6,725 nucleotides of DNA from Acidobacteriota bacterium (GCA_003222755.1 QHXA01000147.1:8557-15281), one strand, 5' to 3'. Counted from the first letter of the stretch, positions 1-6,394 are shown. Notes: a model not told the origin generated them from the sequence alone. Program-made: numbers and translations.

Positions 1-1
1 C

Positions 2-244
2 CGAACCGCGCTCGGGGGAGCCGTACGGGAGACAAATACGGAAGCGGTGCTCCACGCTGAAATCGAAGGGCACGCCATTACCACTCTTGCACTTGTGATT
101 GATGAAATCGGAACAGATGAGAACGGCACCGCCATCGAGATTTTGTTCGGAGCCCTGGCCATGCAACAGTGGGGTATCCGCCCGATCCCCGACGAAGAGA
201 GACTCGATCTGACTCACTACCCAGAGGAATTCATCGAATTCTGA
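2..244 (+). CDS. C-terminal fragment of a retropepsin-like aspartyl protease family protein (partial)
   Basis: The reading frame is open from the left edge to a TGA at 242-244, giving about 80 residues with no N-terminus. A GTG at 47 could be a start, but the frame continues upstream of it in gene-like codons, so I treat the gene as cut by the window. The visible part has a short beta-type stretch (AEIEGHAITTLALVIDEIG) followed by ILFGALAMQQWGI and an acidic tail ending EEFIEF. The order 'small hydrophobic strand, then (L/F)-G-A-x-x-M-x-x-x-G-(L/I)' is what I know from the C-terminal half of short bacterial retropepsin-like proteins. The catalytic DTG motif would lie off the left edge and cannot be checked. 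Family assignment is therefore tentative; presence of a coding region is more secure. It shows no link to the sugar-related genes downstream. Confidence 0.5.
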   Translation, partial: RTALGGAVRETNTEAVLHAEIEGHAITTLALVIDEIGTDENGTAIEILFGALAMQQWGIRPIPDEERLDLTHYPEEFIEF

Positions 245-253
245 AAGGTGGTA

Positions 254-491
254 ATGACCATCTTATTCGCCAATCCGTGATTCGATCCGGTCCGTAATCA
301 CCGTAGCCGGGGAGGCCGTTCGATTGATTCCGATGCCTTGCCGGCTGGGCCCGGTGCGTATTCGAGCCGCCATGGTGCGTCATGAACGCGCCGAGGCGCA
401 CGTTCAATACCTCGAATACCCTATCAAACAGCGACCGGTGCGATGTCGGCGGGAACAGATCGATGATGAGCAGATGAACGCCCTGCCGTAG
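254..491 (+). pseudogene. Uncertain short open frame, possible degenerate gene between the protease-like gene and the TIM-barrel gene
   Basis: Just after the upstream stop there is an AAGGTGG ribosome-site-like string (245-251) followed by an ATG at 254 that ends after 8 codons (MTILFANP, then TGA). From 258 a different frame is open to a TAG at 489-491. It contains SVITVAGEAVRLIP early and a charged arginine/glutamate-rich end (REQIDDEQMNALP), with possible starts at TTG 324, ATG 333 or ATG 372 (the last gives 39 residues). Joining the two frames would need a frameshift near 277. The string SVITVAGEAVRL vaguely recalls the opening of small toxin-like nuclease proteins, but the rest does not match anything I know. 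The last base of its stop touches the stop of the minus-strand gene. This could be a decayed small gene or simply noncoding DNA; I do not recognise a function. Confidence 0.25.
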
Positions 492-1733
492 TCAGGAGCG
501 ATACGCCTGACGGCCGATGCCCTGAATCGGGATATCCTGTGCCGCGAGCACCTCGTGTTGCAGCGCATACATGCATGCAGCGGCCTCATCGATCCGGCGG
601 GTAAAGGCGATCGATCCTTGAAGAACCGGTTTCAGCCGTTCGCGATCCTGGATGCGGGCGCGCGGATACTCGTGCTCGACAATCAGGTGTGTCTTCGCAA
701 CATCCAAGGGAAGCAACTCGCGTGCGGCAAGCTGGTGATCGAGCCAGTCGACGGTGCGATTCTGTAAGTACGCAAGAGGATCATGACGTGCCGTGCCCGG
801 CAGTTCGTGTTCGCACAGGACCAGTTGTTTCTTCCAGGCATTGAGTTGGTCGGCAGGTTTTTCCGAAGGTTTACCGCCGATCCAGTCACCGCGGTTCAAC
901 GTTTGTCCTCCATATCCCCAAGCGGCCACTCCTTTGGCGTCGATCACCTGTCCTTTCACGTGGAAACCACCGATGAGGAAACCGTAGCCCTCGTCTTTCA
1001 AGTATTGGAAGATCGATCTCGTGTCCTGACCCATGAGAATCGCATGCGAGGGGTCGTAGTGAATGCGAAACTGATCGCCCACGCCATGCTTTTCGCAAAT
1101 GCGGTGCAGCGCAATCCATGTGCCCGGCGTGTAGCCGATGTTGTTATGAAAATTGTCGCCGGTGGTCCAGCCGGGCATCGGGCATTGTTCTACGCGGAAT
1201 GTGAGGCCGCGTTCCTTTGCAGCCTTCAGCAGGGGAATGAAATGCTCCTCAAAGTCGATCAGGTTCTGATCCATGCTGTGTTCCTGATTCCTGCCCACAA
1301 ATCCGCAAATAGCGTTAACGCCCAACAGCGACGCGGCTTCGAATGTGCGCATCATGAAGTCGTGCTTTTTCTTTCTCAGAGCTGGGTCGTGGTGCAGCAT
1401 GTTGTCAAAGTAGGCAATATCCGACAACTCCACTCCCGTGTTTTTCATGGCACTCTCGACGCGGCGCGCGCGTGGCCGATCGAATGGCTTGCGAAGATCG
1501 AGAGTATTCGCAACGGGATCGAGCATCGCTTCCGGGGGAACATCGGCCTGCGATGGATGGAGCGCAGCCGAGAGCTGGATGCAATCCACTTGAAGTTCCC
1601 GCGCAAAATCGAGCCACTCTTCAATGGCGCGATCAGGATCCTTGTCCCGGACGTCTCGCGGCGTCAATTCCTGCAGCGCCGCTGTCAATACGCCGATCCT
1701 CATGAATTTCGGTTCGAACTTGCGAGTAGACAT
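492..1733 (-). CDS. Xylose-isomerase-like TIM-barrel protein (sugar phosphate isomerase/epimerase family)
   Basis: This 413-residue protein has no signal peptide, so it is probably cytoplasmic. It belongs to the metal-dependent AP-endonuclease-2/xylose-isomerase-like TIM-barrel superfamily, whose members isomerise or epimerise sugars and keto-sugars. Motifs in barrel order are strand 1 ([10 protein letters not shown], about 11-20), [10 protein letters not shown] near 51-60, FRVEQCP with metal-ligand Glu182, HYDPSH at 225-230 with Asp227 and His230, FHVKG with His258, and IVEHEYP at 351-357 with a final Glu (353 or 355). These are the acidic and histidine ligands expected of an active enzyme. 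It is longer than the usual 270-330 residues, because about 85 extra residues sit between FHVKG and IVEHEYP. The first ATG is favoured by an AAGGAG ribosome site 4 bases upstream; the internal ATG (residue 11) has none. It diverges from the cytochrome-dehydrogenase-ThuA set. The exact substrate is unknown. Confidence 0.88.
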   Translation of the reverse strand: MSTRKFEPKFMRIGVLTAALQELTPRDVRDKDPDRAIEEWLDFARELQVDCIQLSAALHPSQADVPPEAMLDPVANTLDLRKPFDRPRARRVESAMKNTGVELSDIAYFDNMLHHDPALRKKKHDFMMRTFEAASLLGVNAICGFVGRNQEHSMDQNLIDFEEHFIPLLKAAKERGLTFRVEQCPMPGWTTGDNFHNNIGYTPGTWIALHRICEKHGVGDQFRIHYDPSHAILMGQDTRSIFQYLKDEGYGFLIGGFHVKGQVIDAKGVAAWGYGGQTLNRGDWIGGKPSEKPADQLNAWKKQLVLCEHELPGTARHDPLAYLQNRTVDWLDHQLAARELLPLDVAKTHLIVEHEYPRARIQDRERLKPVLQGSIAFTRRIDEAAACMYALQHEVLAAQDIPIQGIGRQAYRS

Positions 1734-1737
1734 GGAA

Positions 1738-1743
1738 CTCCTT
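1738..1743 (-). promoter_or_regulatory. Ribosome binding site AAGGAG of the TIM-barrel gene
   Basis: Read on the minus strand, AAGGAG lies 4 bases before the ATG at 1733. It supports that start over the in-frame ATG ten codons further in. It sits inside the 37-base divergent gap, so it also occupies the untranslated leader of the cytochrome gene on the opposite strand. Confidence 0.65.
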
Positions 1744-1770
1744 CAGTCCGTAAGTTACCATTGCTCGCAA

Positions 1771-2604
1771 ATGAAACGTATCTATTGGATTGCTGCAATC
1801 CTGCTGGGGGCGCTCAGTGGCATCGGCGCCGCCCAGGCCCCTGGCGGACGCGCACAGAGTCCGGCTTCGCAGCCACCGCCTCAGACCCTAAATCCGCAAT
1901 CGTATCCCGCGGATCTCGTGCGGGCCGGGCAAACCCGTTTTACATCCGAGTGCGGATTCTGCCACGGACGCGATGCGGCAGGCGGCGAAACCGGTCCGGA
2001 CCTGACTCGCTCAATGCTGGTTGCGGAAGATTTCCGCGGCAACAAGATCGGTCCGCTGCTACGCGCCGGGCGTGTAGACAAAGGAATGCCTTCGTTTGAT
2101 CTGAACGATGCGGATCTCGGCGCCATCGTCGCATTCATTCACGATCAAAAAACGAAGGGAGAATCCGTCGGCGGCGGGCGCCGTTCGGTCGATGTGACGG
2201 ACCTCGAAACCGGCGATGTGGAAGCCGGCCGGAAGTATTTCAGTGGCGCTGGAAACTGTTCGAAGTGCCATTCTCCAACAGGTGACCTCGCGGGTCTCGC
2301 GAACCGGTATCGCGGACTTCCTCTGTTGCAGCGGATGCTGTATCCGTCCAACACGCGGCCCGCGCCTGCCCCAGCGAAGGTCACGGTGACATTACCGTCG
2401 GGAGAGACCATCAGTGGTTCGCTGGCTTCCCGCGACGAATTTACGATTGCATTGACCGACTCCGCCGGAATGACGCGAACCTGGCCGGTGAACGATGTAA
2501 AGTTCACCGTCGACGATCCAATGACTGCTCACTTCGAACAACTCGGAAAATATTCTGATGACGATATGCACAACGTTTATGCGTACCTTCAGACATTGCG
2601 GTAA
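1771..2604 (+). CDS. Exported two-haem c-type cytochrome, probable electron acceptor for the adjacent quinoprotein
   Basis: A 277-residue protein with an N-terminal signal peptide (MKRIYWIAAILLGALSGIGA, then AQA) and a Pro/Gln-rich linker, so it acts in the periplasm. Haem domain 1 has CGFCH at 61-65 and a likely axial Met in MPSF (Met106), followed by the usual C-terminal helix (LGAIVAFIH). Haem domain 2 has CSKCH at 163-167. About 45 residues of beta-rich sequence (KVTVTLPSGETISGSLASRD, about 203-222, and on to about 248) are inserted before a candidate axial Met251 and the closing helix (NVYAYLQTL). An in-frame ATG at 1732 would add 13 residues before the signal peptide and would overlap the ATG of the divergent gene; the 1771 start gives a cleaner signal peptide, although no clear ribosome site is visible. 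The dehydrogenase starts 22 bases downstream, and such pairs normally pass electrons from reduced PQQ to cytochrome c. Partnership is inferred from position. Confidence 0.88.
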   Translation: MKRIYWIAAILLGALSGIGAAQAPGGRAQSPASQPPPQTLNPQSYPADLVRAGQTRFTSECGFCHGRDAAGGETGPDLTRSMLVAEDFRGNKIGPLLRAGRVDKGMPSFDLNDADLGAIVAFIHDQKTKGESVGGGRRSVDVTDLETGDVEAGRKYFSGAGNCSKCHSPTGDLAGLANRYRGLPLLQRMLYPSNTRPAPAPAKVTVTLPSGETISGSLASRDEFTIALTDSAGMTRTWPVNDVKFTVDDPMTAHFEQLGKYSDDDMHNVYAYLQTLR

Positions 2605-2676
2605 AAACACAAACAAAAACCAGTTGATGCGGTCTTCCCTGTACGTCTGTGTCGTTGTGTGTTTTTGTTTTTCCGC
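2598..2676. repeat. Imperfect palindrome bracketing the start codon of the PQQ dehydrogenase
   Basis: The left arm at 2598-2615 (GCGGTAAAAACACAAACA) pairs with the right arm at 2660-2676 (TGTTTTTGTTTTTCCGC) with one bulged T (2602) and one mismatch (2610). The left arm contains the TAA stop of the cytochrome gene (2602-2604). The 44-base loop contains the dehydrogenase ATG at 2627. The loop end and right arm (TGTGTCGTTGTGTGTTTTTG) are translated as the cysteine- and valine-rich core of the signal peptide. The stem could act in the RNA between the two genes or be a relic of an intergenic repeat. Confidence 0.6.
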
Positions 2677-4141
2677 AGCAGCGCAGTTGAAGCCTCCCAT
2701 CGACAATTGGCCTACATACCACGGCGACTACACCGGCCAACGGCATAGCCCACTGACGCAGATTACGCCAGCGAATGTGAACCAATTGGCGCAGGTGTGG
2801 AGGTTTCAGACCGGCCAACCGCAGCAGATCAAGGCCACGCCGATTCTGGTGAACCGCATCATTTATATAAGCACGCCGGATAATCTCTGGGCGATCGATG
2901 CGCGGACGGGCCGGCAGATCTGGCATTACACGAGTCCGATGAATAATGCATTCCACATCGGTCATCGCGGTGTTGCCGTCTACAAGGATTCGGTGTATCT
3001 GACGACGCCCGACGCGCACCTCATTGCGCTCAACACCAATGATGGCGCCGTCCGATGGAATGTAGTCGTTGCGGATTCGAACAAGGGGTATTGGTCAACG
3101 AATGCGCCGCTCATCGTTGGAAATCACGTGATCGTCGGTGTATCCGGCGATTTTGACAACCTACCCGGCCAGTTGAAATCGATCGATGCGGACACAGGCA
3201 AGACGCAATGGATTTTTTACAGCACTCCGCCTCCGGGCATATCCGATCCTCCAAGCGGCGGAGCCACTGGCGGACAGATGTGGATGACTGGGACCTACGA
3301 TCCCGAACTGAATCTTGTATACGTCGGCACCGGAAACCCGACTCCTGTTTTGAATGGCGCGGTCCGTCGGGGCGACAACCCATGGACCTGCAGTATCGTC
3401 GCGCTCCGGCCCGACACGGGCAAGCTGGTTTGGGGTTTCCAGGCCTCGCCGCATGATACGCATGATTGGGATGCCGCGGAAGTTCCCGTCCTGGTCGACG
3501 CCAATTTCAACGGCGCTTCCCGGAAAATGCTGATGCAAGCTTCTCGGAATGGATACTTCTTCGTGCTCGACCGCACCAACGGCAAGAATCTACTGACGGC
3601 TCCATTCGCGACAGTGAATTGGGCAAAAGGAATCGACAAAGACGGCCGTCCGATTCCCGATCCCAATAAAGAACCCGCCCGCGATGGACGGCTCGTTGCG
3701 CCAAATGAGAGCGGCGCCACCAACTATCGTTCGCCAAGCTTTGACGCGAGCGCCGGTTTGTTCATCGTCAGCGCGCAGGACGGCTATGGAATTTATTTCT
3801 TCAAGCCCGAGCATGGCGAGTACGGTTGGGCCGGCGCCGATTATGGAATCGCAGGCAGAGCTTTCTTGCGCGCGATCGATTATCAAACCGGCAAGATCAA
3901 ATGGAATCACGCGCTCGGCGATGGAGCTTCGGCTGCGGGAGTTCTGACAACCGATTCCGGTCTGACCTTCACCGGCGATGTCCCTGGAAATGCAATGGCT
4001 CTTCGAACAAGCGATGGGACGACGCTGTGGCATGCCGCGATTGGGAGAATGGGCAATGCTCCAATCACGTACCAATTGGATGGCCGGCAGTTCGTCATCT
4101 TTGGAGGCGGCAGTTCGCTGTACGCTTTCGCGCTTCAATAG
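2627..4141 (+). CDS. Exported PQQ-dependent (quinoprotein) alcohol/sugar dehydrogenase
   Basis: A 504-residue protein with an eight-bladed quinoprotein propeller signature, predicted to oxidise an alcohol or sugar in the periplasm using PQQ and a metal ion. Signal peptide at 1-20 (MRSSLYVCVVVCFCFSAAAQ). Blade motifs of the type A-x-(D/N)-x-x-(T/D)-G-x-x-x-W recur near 89-99, 135-144, 186-195, 259-269, 417-426 and 458-468. GTGNP (234-238, Asn237, metal-ligand position), RRGDNPW (247-253) and HDWDAAEV (279-286, with catalytic Asp282) match the active-site side of the methanol dehydrogenase family. Ala284, two residues after that Asp, is the calcium-type pattern rather than the Asp seen in lanthanide enzymes (XoxF-like DYD). 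The vicinal Cys-Cys normally before 'NRG' is absent (HIGHRG, 110-115), and the usual metal-binding Glu region reads SGDFDN (173-178). Earlier in-frame ATGs at 2558 and 2579 overlap the cytochrome gene and would spoil the signal peptide. No ribosome site is seen at 2627. Substrate unknown. Confidence 0.88.
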   Translation: MRSSLYVCVVVCFCFSAAAQLKPPIDNWPTYHGDYTGQRHSPLTQITPANVNQLAQVWRFQTGQPQQIKATPILVNRIIYISTPDNLWAIDARTGRQIWHYTSPMNNAFHIGHRGVAVYKDSVYLTTPDAHLIALNTNDGAVRWNVVVADSNKGYWSTNAPLIVGNHVIVGVSGDFDNLPGQLKSIDADTGKTQWIFYSTPPPGISDPPSGGATGGQMWMTGTYDPELNLVYVGTGNPTPVLNGAVRRGDNPWTCSIVALRPDTGKLVWGFQASPHDTHDWDAAEVPVLVDANFNGASRKMLMQASRNGYFFVLDRTNGKNLLTAPFATVNWAKGIDKDGRPIPDPNKEPARDGRLVAPNESGATNYRSPSFDASAGLFIVSAQDGYGIYFFKPEHGEYGWAGADYGIAGRAFLRAIDYQTGKIKWNHALGDGASAAGVLTTDSGLTFTGDVPGNAMALRTSDGTTLWHAAIGRMGNAPITYQLDGRQFVIFGGGSSLYAFALQ

Positions 4142-4145
4142 AGGA
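4140..4145 (+). promoter_or_regulatory. Ribosome binding site AGAGGA of the ThuA-like gene
   Basis: AGAGGA overlaps the TAG stop (4139-4141) of the dehydrogenase and ends 7 bases before the ATG at 4153. This fixes the ThuA-like start and suggests translational coupling to the dehydrogenase. Confidence 0.65.
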
Positions 4146-4152
4146 AACGTCC

Positions 4153-5088
4153 ATGAGAAACGCGACAAGAATGATCTCGATCGCCCTTGCTGGATCGATT
4201 CTGTTCGCAGCGGGACCCATCCACGTCATGATTCTCGACGGAGAAAGCGGAGGACCATACCACCAATGGCAGCTTGTGACGACGGTCCTCAAGAAGGAAC
4301 TCGACGAGACCGGACTATTTCAAGTGGATGTTGTTACCGCACCGCCGGCTGGGGGTAATTTCAGCGGATTTAAGCCGGATTTCGGAAAGTATGAAGTCGT
4401 CGTCTGGAACTATGATGCGCCCGATGAACGGTGGCCCGCGGAATTAAAAGCCTCCTTCGAAAAATACATGATCAACGGCGGAGGCTTTGTGAGCGTGCAT
4501 GCAACCGACAACGCCTTCCCAGGCTGGACGGCATTCAACGAGATGATCGGCGTGGGCGGATGGCGAGGGCGAATCGAGAAAGCCGGCCCATTTTGGTATT
4601 TCAAGGATGGAAAGCTGGTGTCTGACAACACCGCGGGACCTGCCGGCAGTCACGGCAGGCGCACGCCATTCCAATTGACTATGCGTCAGAATCATCCCAT
4701 CACGAAGGGATTGCCGCCGGCGTGGATGCATCAGGGCGATGAGCTGTACGCGAGGCTCCGCGGCCCAGGCAAAAACATGACCGTGCTCGCAACGGCGTAT
4801 TCTGATCCCGGCAACGCGGGCACCGGCCGGGACGAACCGATGCTCATGGCGTTGAGTTATGGCAAAGGCAGGATCTTTCACACCACACTTGGCCATGATG
4901 TGAATGCCCTCAGCTCGGTAGATTTCGTCGTGACGTTTCAGCGCGGCACCGAATGGGCCGCAACCGGCGCCGTCACGCAGAAGGTCCCCGCGGATTTCCC
5001 GACGGCAAACGTTGTCAGCTATCGCGCGGATCTCGCTGCCATGGACCCACGGTATAAGAATGGTCTGAATCCGTTGGACGGCCGATAA
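4153..5088 (+). CDS. ThuA-domain protein (class I glutamine-amidotransferase-like fold), apparently exported
   Basis: A 311-residue protein of the ThuA-like family, named for the Rhizobium trehalose-utilisation protein. Residues 1-20 (MRNATRMISIALAGSILFAA) look like a signal peptide. The domain then starts with GPIHVMILDG (21-30) and continues with YEVVVWNYDAP (80-90), the INGGGFVSVHATDNAF block (107-122), the conserved HPITKGLPPAWMHQGDELYA (181-200) and GKGRIFHTTLGHDV (237-250). These are the family's hallmark strings, with His116, His193, His243 and His248 as candidate functional residues. The reaction of most ThuA-like proteins is not settled; rhizobial ThuA acts with ThuB in making 3-keto-disaccharides. 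The gene begins 11 bases after the dehydrogenase with its own ribosome site, so the two are almost certainly co-transcribed, and shared export would put it in the same compartment as the cytochrome and dehydrogenase. The longer open frame upstream is antisense-free overlap with the dehydrogenase and is not a credible start. Confidence 0.87.
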   Translation: MRNATRMISIALAGSILFAAGPIHVMILDGESGGPYHQWQLVTTVLKKELDETGLFQVDVVTAPPAGGNFSGFKPDFGKYEVVVWNYDAPDERWPAELKASFEKYMINGGGFVSVHATDNAFPGWTAFNEMIGVGGWRGRIEKAGPFWYFKDGKLVSDNTAGPAGSHGRRTPFQLTMRQNHPITKGLPPAWMHQGDELYARLRGPGKNMTVLATAYSDPGNAGTGRDEPMLMALSYGKGRIFHTTLGHDVNALSSVDFVVTFQRGTEWAATGAVTQKVPADFPTANVVSYRADLAAMDPRYKNGLNPLDGR

Positions 5089-5105
5089 GCACAGAGGAGT
5101 TGTGA

Positions 5106-5163
5106 GTTCTGAGTTTTGAGTAAATGCGTTCCGACCCAAGACTCAGAACTCAAAACTCAGAAC
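5106..5163. repeat. Palindrome with perfect 16-base arms in the convergent gap
   Basis: GTTCTGAGTTTTGAGT at 5106-5121 is the exact reverse complement of 5148-5163, with a 26-base loop. The right side also repeats itself directly (ACTCAGAAC at 5141-5149 and 5155-5163), so the element is built from GAGTTCTGAGTTTTGAG-type units. No run of T follows on either strand, so it is not a textbook intrinsic terminator, but its place between the converging ThuA-like and oxidoreductase genes fits a role in transcript ends. The simple modular sequence resembles dispersed intergenic repeats. Confidence 0.75.
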
Positions 5164-5220
5164 GCAAGGGCTGCGCAGCTGCTTCCTTCAACCTGGGGAT
5201 ATCAAGGGCGCAGCCTTTGC
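5164..5220. terminator. Strong hairpin directly after the oxidoreductase stop codon
   Basis: GCAAGGGCTGCGC at 5164-5176 pairs with GCGCAGCCTTTGC at 5208-5220 over 13 positions with one G-T pair (5168/5216) and a 31-base loop. The G-T is a wobble in plus-strand RNA and a C-A mismatch in minus-strand RNA. The right arm ends immediately next to the minus-strand stop codon (5221-5223), and the left arm begins one base after the neighbouring palindrome. It could end transcripts from either side or protect their 3' ends. There is no T-run, so calling it a terminator is inference; it may instead be a second repeat element. Confidence 0.45.
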
Positions 5221-6387
5221 CTAGTAATTCACCTTCATCCACACACCACCCTGCTTCGCGCTGTCGAGGATCGCTTCGACGATACAGGTCGAGCGATAGC
5301 CGTCCTCAAACGTCGCAAAGATTTGCCGAGTGGCCGGATCCGGCCGCTCACCGGCCGCAATGAATCCGTAGATCTCACGCATCAGATTGCAGAAGGCATC
5401 CGCCCACGCTTCCTGATGTCCGCCCGGCAGCCGGGCGTAGCCGCGCACGTTGGAATCCATGAGTGACGGATCCTTCTGCAGAACCTCATTCGCTTTATCG
5501 CGGTGGCCGATCCATAGCTCGTTCTGTTGCTCCTGACGCCAGCAGATCGATGCCTTCGAGCCGCACACCTCCAGCACGAGATCGTTCTTGTGGCCGGCGC
5601 ACACCTGACCCGCGGAGAACACGCCTTTCGCTCCGTTATCAAACCTCACCAGGACAGATGCCAGATCATCGACTCGAATATCGACAGTCTCCAGATCCGC
5701 GGCGCCTGCAGCCTCTTGAAAGGCCTCGCGCGCCACGCGCGGCTTCTTTCTTTGCGGGATGACTGTTGTGATGTCTCCAAGGACATGCGTTATGCGCAAG
5801 CCGGTGACGTGCTGCGCGAGATCGCACCAATGCGATCCAATGTCACCCAGCGCCGATGAGGCGCCTCCCTTTTCAGGATCTAGCCGCCACGAGTAGTCCG
5901 TGTCTTTGATAAGCCAATCCTGTAGGTAATACCCGTGGATGAAGGTGGGATTTCCGATATCACCGTTCGTAATCGCGTGACGAGCCTGTTGAACAAGCGG
6001 ATTGCCGCGATAGTTGAATGTAACGGCCGCAACGACGTTCGCTCGCGCGGCCTGCTCCACCAGTTGTCTCGACTCCGCGGATGTGGTCGCAAGCGGCTTG
6101 TCCGATACCACGTGTTTGCCGTTGGCCAGAGCCGCCGAGATGACCGGGTAGTGAAGGTAATTCGGTGTGGCGACATGCACAACCTGCACGTCAGGGTCAT
6201 CAATCAATGCCTGGTAATTCCCGTAACCCTTCCGCGCCCCGAGCTGCTCCGCCTTACGCCGGCCTGATTCTTCATTGCTACCCGCAACGGCCACGATGTC
6301 CACAAAACCAAGGCGCCTCACCGCGTCGATATGGTGTGGGCCGACGAAGCCCGCGCCAACAATTCCCATACCTATTCGTTTGTCCAT
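5221..6387 (-). CDS. Gfo/Idh/MocA family NAD(P)-dependent oxidoreductase
   Basis: A 388-residue cytoplasmic dehydrogenase of the family that oxidises or reduces sugars, inositols and their keto-forms. The N-terminal Rossmann fold has GIVGAGFVG (8-16) for the nucleotide, and VVHVATPNYLHY (69-80) is the usual loop. SDKPLATT (95-102) is the family's (E/D)KP motif with Lys97. GDIGSHWCDL (181-190) supplies Asp182 and His186, with the same four-residue spacing as the catalytic Asp/His pair in inositol dehydrogenase. The C-terminal sheet domain carries the usual FDNGAKGVFSAGQV (249-262) and ends near the family's normal length. The frame stays open upstream to 6660, but the ATG at 6387 starts exactly at the Rossmann strand and lies 7 bases after a TATAAT. 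No signal peptide. It diverges from the alpha-glucuronidase gene, which suggests related sugar use. Substrate unknown. Confidence 0.9.
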   Translation of the reverse strand: MDKRIGMGIVGAGFVGPHHIDAVRRLGFVDIVAVAGSNEESGRRKAEQLGARKGYGNYQALIDDPDVQVVHVATPNYLHYPVISAALANGKHVVSDKPLATTSAESRQLVEQAARANVVAAVTFNYRGNPLVQQARHAITNGDIGNPTFIHGYYLQDWLIKDTDYSWRLDPEKGGASSALGDIGSHWCDLAQHVTGLRITHVLGDITTVIPQRKKPRVAREAFQEAAGAADLETVDIRVDDLASVLVRFDNGAKGVFSAGQVCAGHKNDLVLEVCGSKASICWRQEQQNELWIGHRDKANEVLQKDPSLMDSNVRGYARLPGGHQEAWADAFCNLMREIYGFIAAGERPDPATRQIFATFEDGYRSTCIVEAILDSAKQGGVWMKVNY

Positions 6388-6394
6388 GCGCGGG

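Noticed and set aside
47..244. Complete 65-residue gene starting at GTG 47
   Set aside because: The same frame is open to the left edge with gene-like codons and no ribosome site precedes the GTG, so a truncated longer gene is more likely.
1624..1770. Cytochrome start extended into the TIM-barrel gene
   Set aside because: Extension would bury the signal peptide and overlap the opposite gene; the ATG at 1771 directly begins a normal signal peptide.
783..2099. Long plus-strand open frame of 438 codons antisense to the TIM-barrel gene
   Set aside because: It has no recognisable domain, crosses the cytochrome start in a wrong frame, and is explained as the complement of a well-supported gene with clear catalytic motifs.
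3826..4152. ThuA-like frame extended upstream over the dehydrogenase
   Set aside because: The upstream part is Arg/Trp/Ser-rich out-of-frame dehydrogenase sequence, and a ribosome site and signal peptide mark the ATG at 4153.
5089..5220. CRISPR or small RNA gene in the convergent gap
   Set aside because: The repeats are inverted arms of two palindromes, not evenly spaced direct repeats, and no promoter-like sequence followed by a T-run was found.
5116..5466. Plus-strand open frame starting in the palindrome at 5116
   Set aside because: It is antisense to the oxidoreductase and partly translates the repeat; no domain is visible.
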